From Neurospora crassa OR74A (lineage: Eukaryota > Ascomycota > Sordariomycetes > Sordariales > Sordariaceae), in assembly GCF_000182925.2 (NCBI RefSeq), contig NC_026504.1, forward strand, positions 930,001 through 994,000: a DNA stretch of 64,000 nucleotides, read 5' to 3'. The notes beneath the pieces are model-generated. The model searched no databases. It saw only the letters and a list, made by a program, of their open reading frames with translations, and was not told the origin of the DNA. The position numbers were made by a program, and so were the translations under genes. The first letter of the stretch is position 1, and every line of letters begins with the position of its first letter. This document shows positions 1 through 14,200 of this stretch, one piece after another.

Positions 1-2790
<2,790 letters not shown>

Positions 2791-3260
2791 TTAGAATTAC
2801 GAGGATAATCGAATTTATTTTAATTACTAAGTATATAACTAATTTAAAATATATAAATACTTTATATAACTATTTATCTTATTTATATATTAATTCTACC
2901 CCCCTTATATATTTATTATTATTCCCATCTCCTATTTATATTAAATATATATATTAATATCTTTTAGGGTCTAAAAAAGTCGCTAGGTATTCCTTATATT
3001 TAATTAACTACTTCCCCTACTAAACCTATAGTTCGAACCGCACTTTAAGGTCGGCCTACTTTAGATTTTCGAGAATTGCTATAAATAAATACTTAATACT
3101 CAATATTAGAACACAATTATTACTTTTACTTATCCTTATTAGTAAAGTCCCGTAATTTTATTCTAATTTATTAAACAATTAATTATAAAGACTATTTACT
3201 ACTAGTATTATAGTATAGTATAGAAGGCGGTAGAAGGGTATACCCTACGTATATAAATTA
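2791..3260 (+). promoter_or_regulatory. Divergent promoter block of the two-gene transposon, copy 1
   Basis: This non-coding stretch separates the minus-strand transposase from the plus-strand gene. It shares ordered landmarks with 15.62-15.90 kb and 63.5-63.76 kb: a CCCCTAC motif (about 3014), GACTATTTAC (about 3190), TAGAAGGCGGTAGAAG (3221-3236), CCCTACG and a TATA box (TATATAAA, about 3250). A pyrimidine-rich leader follows. Promoter function is inferred from the conserved order, the TATA motif and the flanking divergent genes. Confidence 0.55.
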
Positions 3261-3939
3261 CTACATTAAAATTCCTAATCCCTTCATCCTCTTCCTCTCC
3301 TTCTATAACTAAATACTACGCGATGGTTATTTATATTTTTAAAGAATTTTTAACTTCTTATTTTAATACTCTTTCAATTTAACTACCGCTATCTAATTAA
3401 TTTGTTTTATAATATTCTAATTGCAATACTTAACGGCCTTTCCTTTTTATCCTTTAATTTAGTATTTAATATTATTGATTTAATTAATAATTATTTTAAA
3501 TTATAATTATTATAAGTACTCCTTTCAATTATATAATCTATTCCGTTAATTGTATAACTGATATTAATTAAAATAATACCTAATAAGCGTAAAGCTAGTA
3601 GTCGTCCATAGGGTCGCCCGTTTAAAAATAACTAAAGTACGCCTTTAAAGGATAAAAGAATTATTAGCTTTACTAATAAATATATTAGTATACCGGCTAA
3701 TATTATTTAAGGAGTTTAATAATCGTTTAGTACGGTTAGAAAGGAATACTATAATAAATATATAGAGTTTGTTATATCGATTAATATTTTTTAAAAAAAT
3801 ACCTAAAACTGTAGTTAAGTAAGTACTTCTAACGTAATATTATAAACTCGTTATATATTTCATAAATATTAAGAATTGTATATTCCCAACCGTTAGACCT
3901 ATTCTCCCCCTCCTACCGCTATATAGGGTCGCTAAACTA

Positions 3940-3998
3940 CTATATACTAGGATAATTTATACTAGGATATTTTATATTAGGATACTTTATATTAATTA
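3940..3998. repeat. Short tandem repeat TATACTAGGATAATTT
   Basis: Three imperfect copies of a 16-bp unit (TATACTAGGATAATTT, TATACTAGGATATTTT, TATATTAGGATACTTT) lie in the 5' part of the accessory gene. No function is apparent. Confidence 0.7.
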
Positions 3999-4050
3999 AT
4001 TTATTTACCTCCGCCTACCGCTATTATATTTAATTAAAGTTAATTATTTT

Positions 4051-4190
4051 AGAACTGTCGCCCCTTTTAATATCCTCCGCCCCAACCTCCGCCTTAAGCT
4101 CCTACTTTTTCTAACCCTTTTTGGGATTAATCTTTTTAAAACCGTCGCCCCCCTTAATATCCTCCGCTCTAACTTCCGCTTCGACCTCCC
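4051..4190 (+). repeat. Duplicated ~80-bp segment with GTCGCCCC...ATCCTCCGC
   Basis: Two adjacent similar segments both read TTTTARAACYGTCGCCCC, then TTAATATCCTCCGC and AACYTCCGC. The spacing is about 83 bp. It probably reflects an internal Pro/Leu-rich repeat of the encoded protein or a local duplication in the transposon. Confidence 0.65.
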
Positions 4191-7100
4191 GCCTTTCTAA
4201 ATTTCCCCCCTCTAGGATAAAGCCGTATCCTATAATCTATTGGCAAATAGGCTAGTAAAAAGATATTATATAGTACCTAAAGTATAAGTAATATAAGTAG
4301 TTTTCTAAATATAGAGGAAGCTACAACCTTTAATGAAGTTAACTAAAATATATTTTAGCGCAAGGTTAAAAGGATTAGTAAATACTTTATATATCGTTTA
4401 AACTAAACTCAATGCAATAGAGAAGTATGGAAACGCTAAATTAAAATATTTAAAGCTATTTATAAAAGTCAAAATAATAATAATATTTTCGAAGCTTTAA
4501 TAAATTATAGTAATGTAACTAAAAAGTTGTATAAATTAAATAATTAAAAGAAGGTAAGGGATGTAGTAGAGAAAATTAAACGCGCTAAACTTCTACCTAT
4601 CCCCCCCTTTAATATAATTACTACTAGTATAATTACTATTAGTATATCTACTATTAGTAAATCTACTACTAGTACTACCAATTATTATTAGCAACCCCCT
4701 AAATCCTTTACAACTAGCGCGATAATTATTTAGCGTAGTTTAATGAGTATAACTACCTCTAACCTTCTTATTTAAAAATATTTTTAGTAATAATATTTTC
4801 AATTATCCAACTCCTACTATAATCTATAGTATAAACGTAGCGGTCTTTACTATTAATATAATTATTTTAATTATAAAAATAATAATAATAACGGTAGTAA
4901 AGGTAATTACGGTAATAAAGATAATATTAATTACAAAGATAGGTTTTATAGGGATATTAATAAAAATAATAATAAGGATAACGATAATAAAGAAGATAAG
5001 GAATTTAGCGATATTGGTACTCCCCTATCTAGTATATTTAGTTATAGTTAAAGTCGTCCCGAAGATAATGAAAATAACGAGGATCCTATCTAGTACAACG
5101 AGGATAAAGAGGAGTTCAATCTTAGTAATTCTAGCTGTAATAAAAGTCGTAATCAAGGCGGTTGTAGTTATAGTAATAATTATAGCCGAGGTAGTAATTG
5201 CGGTAATTATAATAATTATAAATATAGTTGTAGTAATTATAGAAGTTGTAGTAGTAGTAATTATAGTAATTATAGTAGTAATCGTACTAGTTCAATATAA
5301 TCCGAAACTCCTACCTAATTATCTAATTCTCGTTAGAGAAATTAAAAAAGAGATAATAGTCATTGTCTCGAAGAATCTTTCTCCGAATTCTTCTATACTA
5401 CAAACCGCGCTAACCTTCGAAGTCTTTAGTAAAGTAGTATTCTAATTCGTTTAAACTTCGACCCTATTACTAGCGAATATATATTAAACGGTATAGAGCC
5501 CGAGATACCCCTACGTATCGAAGACCTTTCTAAAGGTATTAAAATCCTTAATAATTACCTATCTATTTTTAACGAGATTAATAAGGAAATTTAGTAGGCC
5601 TTATTCTTATTCTATTATAATTAGTTTTATAGTTCGATTATTAAATAAGCAGTCCTAGGTATTGACACCCGTTATAAAAGGTTCAAAAATCTTCGCCTTT
5701 ACGCTATAGATATCTATAAGTTATTGAAATCCAAATTCCTTATTAGTTTTATACTCGGCTTTTTTAAAAATTTGGCTTCGGATTACCTTAAAATCCTCGA
5801 CTATAATTTATTCGGAAATTCCTAATATAAGGTCTAGTTCAAATAGTTTATTAATAGTTGGTTTAATAAGCGTACTTTCGATGAGGTCTACTTTTATATT
5901 ACTAAATATATTGATTATAAAGCTACTTTCGGTAATAAACGCTAACTTCCTTTCTACTATATTAAAATAAAGTTTTTCGATATAGGCTGTATCTTTATTA
6001 ATATTATTAAGTCTAAGAATAAAATGAATAGAGGTCGTGCCCGTAGTAGTAGGAGGGTTACCGACGAAAATACCCGTAGAGTAATACGCTCTATATTCGA
6101 AAATTTACTTTTTAATAATAGATATATTAAGGTCGAACATCATTAATTCGTTAACGTACTTTTAGAATTTATACCGAAGGTTATATAGCCTACTAAAGCC
6201 CCTATTTTGGGCCTGCTTTAATATAGTATTATTAATAAACAACCTCCCCCAATACAGTAAAATACCTAGCCTTTAGCTAATAAATAATGCCCTATACCTA
6301 ATAATTAATTTATTCCCGCTAATAGAGGTAGAAGTAAAAGTAATTCTAACTTTAATCTATTACCTAAAAAAAATTATAAGTATTACAATTATAATAGAAG
6401 TAATTATAATAATAGAGGTAGTCGTAATATTAGAGGTAGCTATAATATTAGAGGTAGTTATAATATTAAAGGTAGCTATAACAATAGAAGTAGCTATAAT
6501 AATAGAAGTAGCTATAGCGGTTATAATAATACTAGTAATCGTAATAATTATAATTACAACCGTCGTAAGGGTTATAATTATAATTATAATTATCGTAACT
6601 ATAATTGTCGGGGCGGCTAGACTATAAATAATTAAAGTAAAAGTAGCCGTTAGGACTCCTTTTATAATAATAGCTATAGTAATTATAATTAAGACCGTTA
6701 ATATCCTTAAGATTATAGTTATAATCGGGATTATAATATTAATAGGACGTACGAATATACACTAACCCCTCAATATTCCAAACATCAACGTACTATTCCT
6801 AGTAATTACAATCGCCGCCGTAATATAAATAAAAACAACAATAATAATAATAATAATCCTATTAATCCTTATAATAGACGCCGCAAGGCTCCTTGCGGAG
6901 ATCCCGGCGGTAGTTAAAGCGGTAGTAATTATTATAATTATTATAATTACTATAATAATTATAGAGGCTAATATAGTAACCGTACTAGTATAATATCTAT
7001 AATTACCGATATTACTCCCCCGATTCCTAGGCGTACCCGTATACTTACTCCTACCGCTATTTCCCCGTTATCGGCGATACTATAATCGACTACCGTAAAT

Positions 7101-7559
7101 TCGGTTACCTTAGACTCAATTATACTTAAAAAGGGTATAAGCTCCTTGTATCTTTAAGTTCTATAGTATTTAGTCTTCCCTTTATTAGAGTTTTATAATA
7201 CTTATAATTATTAAGCTAAAACGAAAAAAAAACCTATAAAAAAAGTAACATTATATTTAGTATCATATTCCGAAGTATTACATCCAATATTACAATCGAC
7301 GGTATAGTTATATAGTATATCTACGTCCCTAATATAGTACACCTTACTAGCCAACCGCTTAATCAATAATACTATAGCTTTATTATAATTATAATTATAC
7401 AATTATTAAATTATTCTAAGTAATTTAGTATCGTTTATTAACTTATTAATTTAATATAATCGCTATCCCTTTTACTAATATTCAATTAAATATACAACCG
7501 TATCGTAAATACAATTTAACTTCGTAATTTTAAGGAAGGACCGCTATGTCCCAACTTCC

Positions 7560-7735
7560 CTAAATACAGAAATATCATATTGTAGTAGGAAACTCCTACG
7601 GTAATTTAGCAAATTACGGTAGTTTAGCATTTACTATACTGTTACGGTTGCTGTTCCGTAGTGATTTTTGTACGGTGTTAGTACAGTGGTATTACGGTAT
7701 ATAGGTTTCTATATACCGCCTGCTAAGTAAACTAG
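7560..7735 (+). other. Right-terminal region: ACGGTA cluster and perfect hairpin
   Basis: After the accessory gene come several ACGGTA/ACGGTT/CCGTAGT motifs (about 7596, 7616, 7645, 7660, 7673). A perfect 10-bp stem follows: CGGTATATAG (7695-7704), loop GTTT, CTATATACCG (7709-7718), then CCTGCTAAGTA. A matching tail, CATATACCGACAGCTAAGTA, closes the second copy of the element near 28.9 kb, again after a run of ACGGTA motifs. Subterminal motif clusters plus a shared end sequence suggest the right end of the transposon. No matching left end was identified. Confidence 0.5.
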
Positions 7736-7752
7736 CAAATGCGCCCGGGCGT

Positions 7753-8245
7753 TGCAAATGACGAAGTCCGAAAAATAACCAAGTCCGAAAAATAACTAAG
7801 TTCGAAAAATGATCAAGTTTGAAAAATGACCAAGTCCTAGACTGCACCCTTAACCCTGAAGGCCAAGGAGGGGGTTAGGGTTAGGGTTGAAAATCGAAAA
7901 CCTCTAGGGAAGTGAAAAAAAAATAAAAAAAATTTAAAATTTTGCCATTGAGGTTTTTTTTTTTTTTTCTTTTCTTTTTTTTTTCAAAATAGGAGGGGTA
8001 GGGGGAGGGAGGGAGGCAGACGATGTTAGTAATACAAGACACATAATTCAACTACTTATTTAAGAAACTATTGGAGCTTGTAGCTTAATAGTTATTATTA
8101 GTATTGTCTTTTTCAAAGGTTACTCGTTCAGTTCAGATTTGAGTTTTTTTTTTTTTTTTTTTTTTGCCCTAAGTAATTTCTAAGGGCGTCTCTCTGTCTC
8201 CCCTGGACATTGGCTCTGCCCAGGGGAATTGTATTTTTAAATTAA
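7753..8245 (+). mobile_element. SINE-like composite repeat, copy 1
   Basis: A ~490-bp unit also found at 41.29-41.73 kb. In order: five ~17-bp tandem repeats built on GAAAAATRACCAAGTCC (7765-7840); a telomere-motif block (CCCTTAACCCTGAAGGCC, then GGGTTAGGGTTAGGG, to about 7890); an A-rich then T-rich tract (7917-7985); a G-rich stretch; a tRNA-like segment with Pol III A and B boxes (8074-8145); a second poly-T (8144-8165); and a conserved tail, AGGGCGTCTCTCTGTCTC, with a CCCCTGG/CCAGGGG hairpin (8200-8226) ending TTGTATTTTT. Unlike its surroundings it keeps CpA and TpG. A tRNA-related head followed by a fixed tail suggests a SINE, but no reverse-transcriptase partner is apparent and the poly-T tracts are internal. 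Confidence 0.65.
8074..8145 (+). ncRNA. tRNA-like Pol III promoter segment in SINE-like copy 1
   Basis: GAGCTTG is followed at once by TAGCTTAATAG, one mismatch from the Pol III A-box consensus TRGCNNARNGG. About 44 nt later comes TCGTTCAGTTC, a degenerate B box, and then a run of T that could terminate Pol III. Box spacing equals that of a tRNA, but the acceptor and D stems do not pair properly, so this is a tRNA-derived sequence rather than a functional tRNA gene. A mitochondrial tRNA origin is an alternative. Confidence 0.55.
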
Positions 8246-8760
8246 TATAAAGGTTAAGGAGGATAAAGAAGGAAGCTGTATTGGTGTGGAGGAAGATAAT
8301 TATTAAGGAAGTTATAAAAGTTATAAATAAGGAATGTAAATTCTAAAAATAAAACTATAAGGAATATAAGGCCCGGGGATATACTAAAGGAAGGACCTTC
8401 TATATTAGAAGTTAAATCGATTGGATTAGGGTGATAACGGCCGGAGGAAGCTATTTTATTAGAGGTTATAATAGGAAGGAGGGAGAAGGAGGATTAAAAA
8501 GGGGCGCTGCGTAGGGGATTATATAAATAAAGGAAGGGGGTCTTTACGCTATTATAAATAAAGGTAAATCCGTAGAATAATAGAATAAATAATAGGGCGG
8601 AGGTATTTATAAATAGAATAAAGAAGTAAAAAAGTAGAATAATAAATAGGAAAATAGGATAGGGAAGCGGAGAAAGGGTAGAGGAAAGAGCGGTAGAAAA
8701 TAAAATAGAGGGGTAGCGAAGGAAGCGGTACGTTTAGTCCGGTCCTATTCCTATTATCCT
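8246..8760. other. Purine-rich stretch, no gene recognised
   Basis: The plus strand is strongly purine-rich with repeated GGAAG, AATAGAATAAAT and AGGGGAGG-like words. No frame reads as a recognisable protein. A similar tract occurs at 46.06-46.96 kb inside a gypsy element, so this may be the 3' portion of another LTR element, but I cannot align the two by eye. Confidence 0.4.
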
Positions 8761-8990
8761 TATTATTTTAGTATCAGGATAATATAGTAGTAGGAGAGAC
8801 GAAATTAATTTACTATAGTAGTAAGTAAGAACTATTATAGTTATAAGTAAAATAGGAGTAGTGTAGAGAACTACGACCGAGATAGAGCTGGGGGCTTTTA
8901 TCCGGCGGTGTTTAATACCGCACGGTTTTCCCCTCTAGAGAACTGGAGAAGGACCCTATGCTAATAAGGCGCTATAGTTATAGTATAGGG
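8761..8990. other. Unassigned spacer with short GCGGT/ACCGC stem-loop
   Basis: No coding signal. A small inverted repeat GGCGGTGTTTAATACCGC lies near 8905, close to the left limit of the transposase fragment, and could be a subterminal motif of that transposon. Confidence 0.3.
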
Positions 8991-9170
8991 AATAAGACTA
9001 TTAATTAATAGGATCGGATATAATAAACGAATTAAGTAGGGCGAATTAAATAGTATAGATAATATATTCTTATTCGAGGATCTATTTCTCGATATCTCTA
9101 CTATTGGTAGTCTAGGCCGTGGCCTTGAGTTGTTTGTCGTTGTTATTATTAATATTAATATATATCTTTA
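8991..9170 (-). pseudogene. Fragment of the CACTA-like transposon (3' end side)
   Basis: This segment aligns with 58.96-59.12 kb, the 3' end of transposase copy 3. Shared landmarks are GGATCGGATATA, ATAGTATAGATAATA, CATTTCTCGATATC or ATTTCTCGATATC, and CCGTGGCCTTRAGT. The homology stops after about 9170, where the sequence is unrelated. It is a truncated piece of the transposon. Confidence 0.75.
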
Positions 9171-9529
9171 CTTACCTAGCCCACCCTAGAACCGCCTTAT
9201 AGTTGTAATATAGTTCCCGAACTATTACAATCGTTCTTTCCCGTACTACAGCGAAATATAGTTCCCCTACTGTAATTCGTAGACTATTGTTCGCGAACAA
9301 TATATTTAAGTTATATTTGGTAAGTGTAAAGGAGATTCTTACCCAGTTACTATATACTTTATTTTCCTATAGTAAGCAACTATAAATTTAGTTAGGGAGT
9401 CGCGACTAACCTATGTACCCGCACTATCACGCCCCGCTCGACCGTCAAATAACTAAAAATTTTAATTATAAACTATAGTACAATATATTATACTAGCTGC
9501 CGGCCGCCCAACCAACGTACGACCTACGC
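9171..9529. other. No recognisable feature
   Basis: AT-rich, RIP-like sequence containing short GTTCCCGAACTATTAC-type and TTCGCGAACAA inverted motifs. No gene or repeat relationship was identified. Confidence 0.4.
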
Positions 9530-9535
9530 CTACCC

Positions 9536-9612
9536 CGGCACCTGCACTTGCACTTGCACCTGCACCTGTACTTGCACTTGCACCTGCACCTGTACTTGCA
9601 CCTGCACTCGGC
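9536..9612. repeat. (CACYTG)n hexanucleotide microsatellite
   Basis: About twelve copies of CACCTG, CACTTG or TACTTG in tandem. CACTTG and TACTTG are the C-to-T transition derivatives of CACCTG. The resulting minus-strand open frame (Val-Gln repeats) is a by-product of the repeat. Confidence 0.9.
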
Positions 9613-9699
9613 ATTCCCGGCACTGCACCCCGACCCTGACCCCGATTAGTACTATACCTGCACCTGTACTATACCGGCGCCCGGCGCTGTGCGCCGGCC

Positions 9700-9830
9700 C
9701 GAATGCGATGCGATACGATGTAATGCAATGCGAGGAATTGAATATATTGCGATATAATAAATTGAATGTATTGCGATACAATGTAATAAATTAAATATAT
9801 TGTAATACAATGAATTGAATACGGTATATA
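9700..9830. repeat. GCGAT/TGCAATG tandem repeats
   Basis: Pentanucleotide-like words (ATGCGATGCGATACGATG) grade into three ~29-bp units of the type ATTGAATGTATTGCGATACA plus AATGTAATAA. A decayed satellite with no apparent coding role. Confidence 0.75.
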
Positions 9831-11229
9831 ATAGGCTATAGCTAATATAGTATAACTAATATTAAATTTCTAATAGCTAGGGGAAGTTTGGAAGAATAGT
9901 CCTATATACTATTGTACGCACAAGCAAAAAGAAATATACCGGTCAAATATTATAATATATAAATAGTAGAATAACTTCTGGATATTAAATAAAACGATGG
10001 AGAAGAAACGAGACGATATTCAATATATACTATATATACCTATTAAACGAAATATTAATAATAATCAAACGTATAGAATATACTATATAGTTATACACAC
10101 CTTTTCCTACACTACACAGGATGCCTATTATACATTCAATTACAAATGATTATAGTAGTTAAGTAAAGAGGGAACGGAATTAATAATTACTACTAAATTA
10201 TAACTATATTAAAATAATATTCTAATTTACTAAAGCTTATTATAGCTAGTAGCTAAACTTATAGTAGTTCTTAAACTTTAAAATATTAATAATATATATA
10301 TAATCGGTTCGAATAATTAAAAGGCTAATAATAATAAGCTCGCCAATATCTTTAACTATTTTAAGGTCGAATAATATAATAATATTACTTAAAACGACCT
10401 TTATTAATACAAAAAAAATATAACGTTTATACTTACGGGTTATCTCATATATAAAAATATAATTAATACGCCCCAAATCCATATCTCTATAACGAATATA
10501 ATTACTAACGCTATAGGTATAGCGCTTATAAGCCCTAGGGAATATATATATATAAAGTTAGTAAAATTATTATACTATATCCCCTAAATCGAAGTTCGAA
10601 TGTAGTTTCGGAACTTATTATAGAGTTTCTTCGGGGCTATATATAGTTTAGAGTATTGTACTATCTTTATAAGAATAATATAGTATTATATACTATAATA
10701 CGAATAGGAGGTAATAGTATATTAAATTAACGGGTATATAATATATTCGCTATATTCTACCCTAATATCTTTTATATATAATAGGCGGGAAAGGGGTAGT
10801 AAGAGTACGGATAGACCCGAAAGATTAATACTAAGGGTTATAATATAAGGGGTTTATTTATATAGGTATAGGTCGGACTTATTCGTTTAAAAAAGATACT
10901 TTCTCGCTATAGTTAATAATATTAGGAGGAAAGACTATAATATATAGTATTATATAATTTAAATTATAAGTTTCGGAAAGTATTCGATGAAATATATTTA
11001 ATATTAATTTTAACGTTACTAGTAGTATATAAGGTAGATTAATAGTTGTATTAATACTAGAGATTAGGTAACGGGTTCGTTGTATAGCTATTTCTTTAAA
11101 TTTACTAATAATTAAAGGTTATAAGTAGGTATTATTTATAAATAAATTAATATCGAGTACTTTATCTTCTTCTATAAAACTAAGGCGAATTTAATCTTCT
11201 TAATATAATAACTTCTCAAATAAACTAGG
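9831..11229 (-). pseudogene. Unidentified degenerate coding remnant
   Basis: Very AT-rich and heavily mutated. The only sustained frame is on the minus strand, from about 10520 to 10246. It reads RYRDMDLGRINYIFIYEITR and later LFDLKIVKDIGELIII, which looks like genuine protein rather than random sequence, but I do not recognise the family. Further upstream on the minus strand (10.5-11.0 kb) no frame stays readable. It lies just left of the 3' end of transposase copy 2 and could be a separate element or a host gene fragment. Confidence 0.3.
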
Positions 11230-14200
11230 CATCTAACGGGCAATAGTATTCATTTATCTTGTAAAGTCGGGATTAGATAGGGCGTAGGCGTTTAGAAGTA
11301 CAAATCGGATAGTATAGACGATATACTTATACTATAGAATTTATTTTTTAATATCTCGGCTGTTAGTAGTCTCTACTATCTTCTTAAATCGTTTATTAAA
11401 ATTATTAATTCAATTTAAGAATATTGTAATCTACTATTGCGGGTCCGCTTTTTGTATACCTAAATTTGCAATATAAATTATATAGGGTGGCCCGCAACGG
11501 GTTGAGATTTAAGTGTAATAGTATATTAATTTCAAGGGTAATTATAATATAATTAATAATTTACTTATAATACTTCTCCTCCGCTAGTATATTCAATAAC
11601 TTTAATAAACTATACTCCTTATAAATATCTACGTAGTAAATACCTAAATATATATTAAAATTAGAGTACCTTCTTTATATATTCCTATATACGCTTTAGG
11701 AGCTATATAATTTTTGCGGCTATTTCGGCTACTACTTCGGCGACTAGAGCAATATTGTTTTATATTTCTAAATCTTTAACTATATTATCAATCGTTATAA
11801 TATTTAGTACCGAATATTAAAATTGAGAGGTATACCTAACTAATATAGACGACCGCCTTAATAATATTTAGGAAGGTAATTCTATTATTCGAATCCGGTT
11901 TTTAAACGTATCTATCCGAAGATTCTTAATTATACCCTCTATTATAATATAATACATTATTTTATACTATTATCGACTATAAATAATATACTAGTTTATA
12001 TTATTATAGGCTAAAGTAGTATTTCTAGTATTTATTAATACCGAATTACTAATAACTATCGTTACTAGCGCTCTAAGTATTAAATTAACTAATAATTTAT
12101 TAGATAAATTCTAATAATTACTATACTATACTAGCACATCCTTCCAAACATCCCATATATATAGATTAATATAGTCCTTTTCAAGCTAGGCCTCGAAAAG
12201 TACTAGTACTATAATCGACCACCGACTATAATATATTAATTCATATCCTTTAAAGTACGAAATTAATAATAATAGTATTAGCTAACCTAAGGGAAATAGC
12301 TATACTTATAATACTCGGCTATATTCAAGTACAGTTTATAGTATTAAAAATATATTAAGAAGTATATTGTAGATATAAGCAATTATAATTAGAGGAAGGG
12401 AGTAAAAAAATCGGTTAGTTAGAAAGATATAGTAGATATAGTAAATAAAGCGGATATAGTAAATATAGTAGATAGTTTTGATATATATAGTTAAATTTAC
12501 CCTTAAATTCAAAATATATTAGATCGGGTGCCCTAATTATAATTACATCGAGGGATAGTATTAAATCGAATATAATTAAGCGAATTTCGCTAATTCCCTA
12601 TTGAATCCGGTACGCCTTTTTATCCCCTTTTTTCGAATATTAACTTCGACCTCGTACCTTATTTATAGATATTAGTAATAGAATCGGTTTATATACAGAC
12701 CATATTCATCTACAATATCCTATTTATTAATTATATAATTTAGTCCAATAAAATAGAAGTAATAAAATTTTAGGCCGGTAGGGCCAGTAGTACCTAAATT
12801 CTTATTTAATTAAAGTATATCCCCAGTATAATATATAGTAAATACTAATACAATTATTAACTTACTGTAAATATCTATTATTATACCCTTTTCTAAAGGT
12901 ATTAAATATCCAATAGTATTAATAATAACATCGAAGTTGGCTATATAGAGCCTAAGAACTATAAGGAAAATATTAATATTTCTAACTCATTTACTACCAT
13001 TATACGATAAACCTACCAACAACTAATATATACCTATAACTAAATAGCGTACATTATAATAAATACTAAATCCATTAATAAATATAAGCACCGGGTAGTT
13101 CAAAACATTAATACTTAGATTATTAATTCTATCCCAATATTACTCAAAAACTTCCCGGCCATAAATTTTAAATTCGAAATAGGCTCGAAGTAGCATAGTA
13201 TATACTAATAGTATAATTTATTTATTATATAGTATCCGCTTAAGAACTTTTTATAAAGTACGTCTAATTAAGAAGGATCCTTTCGCTATTAGATTATTAG
13301 GAATAATACTATATTTATAAAATAGTTTTCGAAGCTTCTTTAACTTCTTAAATATCGATAGCAAATCGACTAGGGGATTTAAATTATTTAATATATCCCT
13401 AATAAAGTAATTAATATAGATTAGTACGAAAGAATCGGTTAAATATTATAATAGCTATTGCTCTTTATTTATATGAAGTACCAATTCGTTAGATTTGAAT
13501 TTTATACCCTCGTTAATTTATATTCCAATACCTAAGCCAAGGAACTCGTTATCGACTTTATCGATAATCAAATACTCCTAGACAACAATAGTAATCTCAC
13601 CTTCGTAATTAATATAATCCCTAGTATAATTCTTACCTACGGTTTTTACACGGTTAATATATAATATATATTCGTTATTACCCTTTTATAGAAAATACGA
13701 ATAGCTGTTATAATTACTATTGAGATATTAAAAGTAGATAAAGTCTAACGTAAAAATAGGCTTCCTAATATTAATACCGGTAATAAAATACGTATATTCC
13801 TTAGAAGTGGTTTATATAAAGCTGGACTAATATAGAGTATAGTGTAATTCGGTTGGGTTATTTACTAAATACGCTATACCTTTATATATATTTATAATAA
13901 TATTAGAATTGAGGAAGGCTTAAAAAAGGGAATATGGGTCTATAAAAAATAGTAGGACTATTATTATTAATAGGTCGGCATCCGAGTCTATATCTAATCC
14001 GTTTTATTATATAGTCTATTTCTATTATCATTTCTTTTAAATAGCCGCTTTAATCCTAAACTTTTCGATTTATAAAAGGATATTAGCGACTTGTATATTG
14101 AATAACGGTAATCTAATCTTAATATAGCCTTTAAAGGTGCGTAATTACTTTGGAAATTACTAAAATACTAGTATAGGTTTACCGTTTTAACCGTATAATA

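Larger units (their letters stand above)
3260..7550 (+). pseudogene. Low-complexity RGG/Asn-rich accessory gene of the transposon, copy 1
   Basis: I do not recognise the family. Reading through RIP-type stops, about 4790-5300 encodes a Ser/Asn/Gly/Cys/Tyr-rich segment (GCSYSNNYSRGSNCGNY). A more ordinary, probably helical domain follows at about 5390-6170, containing DEVYFYITKYIDYKATFG. At 6380-6620 there is an Arg/Gly/Asn/Tyr-rich tail of RGSYN repeats ending CRGG. The homologous gene at 26.1-28.7 kb has the same order and an equivalent core motif (FIYIAPYIDY, then ATFGDKED), so the protein was under selection before RIP. The tail looks like an RNA- or DNA-binding low-complexity domain and could suggest a Gag-like or TNPA-like role, but no zinc knuckle or enzyme motif is visible. 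The start codon is uncertain. The gene lies head-to-head with the transposase. Confidence 0.5.

Noticed and set aside
5014-5445. 143-residue Ile/Val-rich plus-strand open frame
   Set aside because: It is a shifted reading of the Ser/Asn-rich repeat of the accessory gene; the homologous frame in copy 2 is the Ser/Asn-rich one.
3215-7735. An LTR retrotransposon encoding the RGG-rich protein as Gag
   Set aside because: No LTR pair, primer site or reverse transcriptase found around either copy; the consistent partner is the divergent transposase.
7850-7890. TTAGGG repeats as a true telomere
   Set aside because: Only two to three units, arranged as an inverted hairpin and repeated in an internal element at 41.36 kb; the sequence continues on both sides.
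8074-8145. Functional tRNA gene
   Set aside because: A and B boxes and spacing fit, but the D stem and acceptor stem do not pair and there is no valid tRNA fold; kept as tRNA-like.
8246-8760. Purine-rich stretch as a homologue of the gypsy 1 3' region
   Set aside because: Composition is alike but I could not align specific words over any length, so no relationship is claimed.
9530-9781. Minus-strand frame with Val-Gln repeats
   Set aside because: Produced by the CACYTG hexanucleotide repeat and flanking satellite; not a protein gene.
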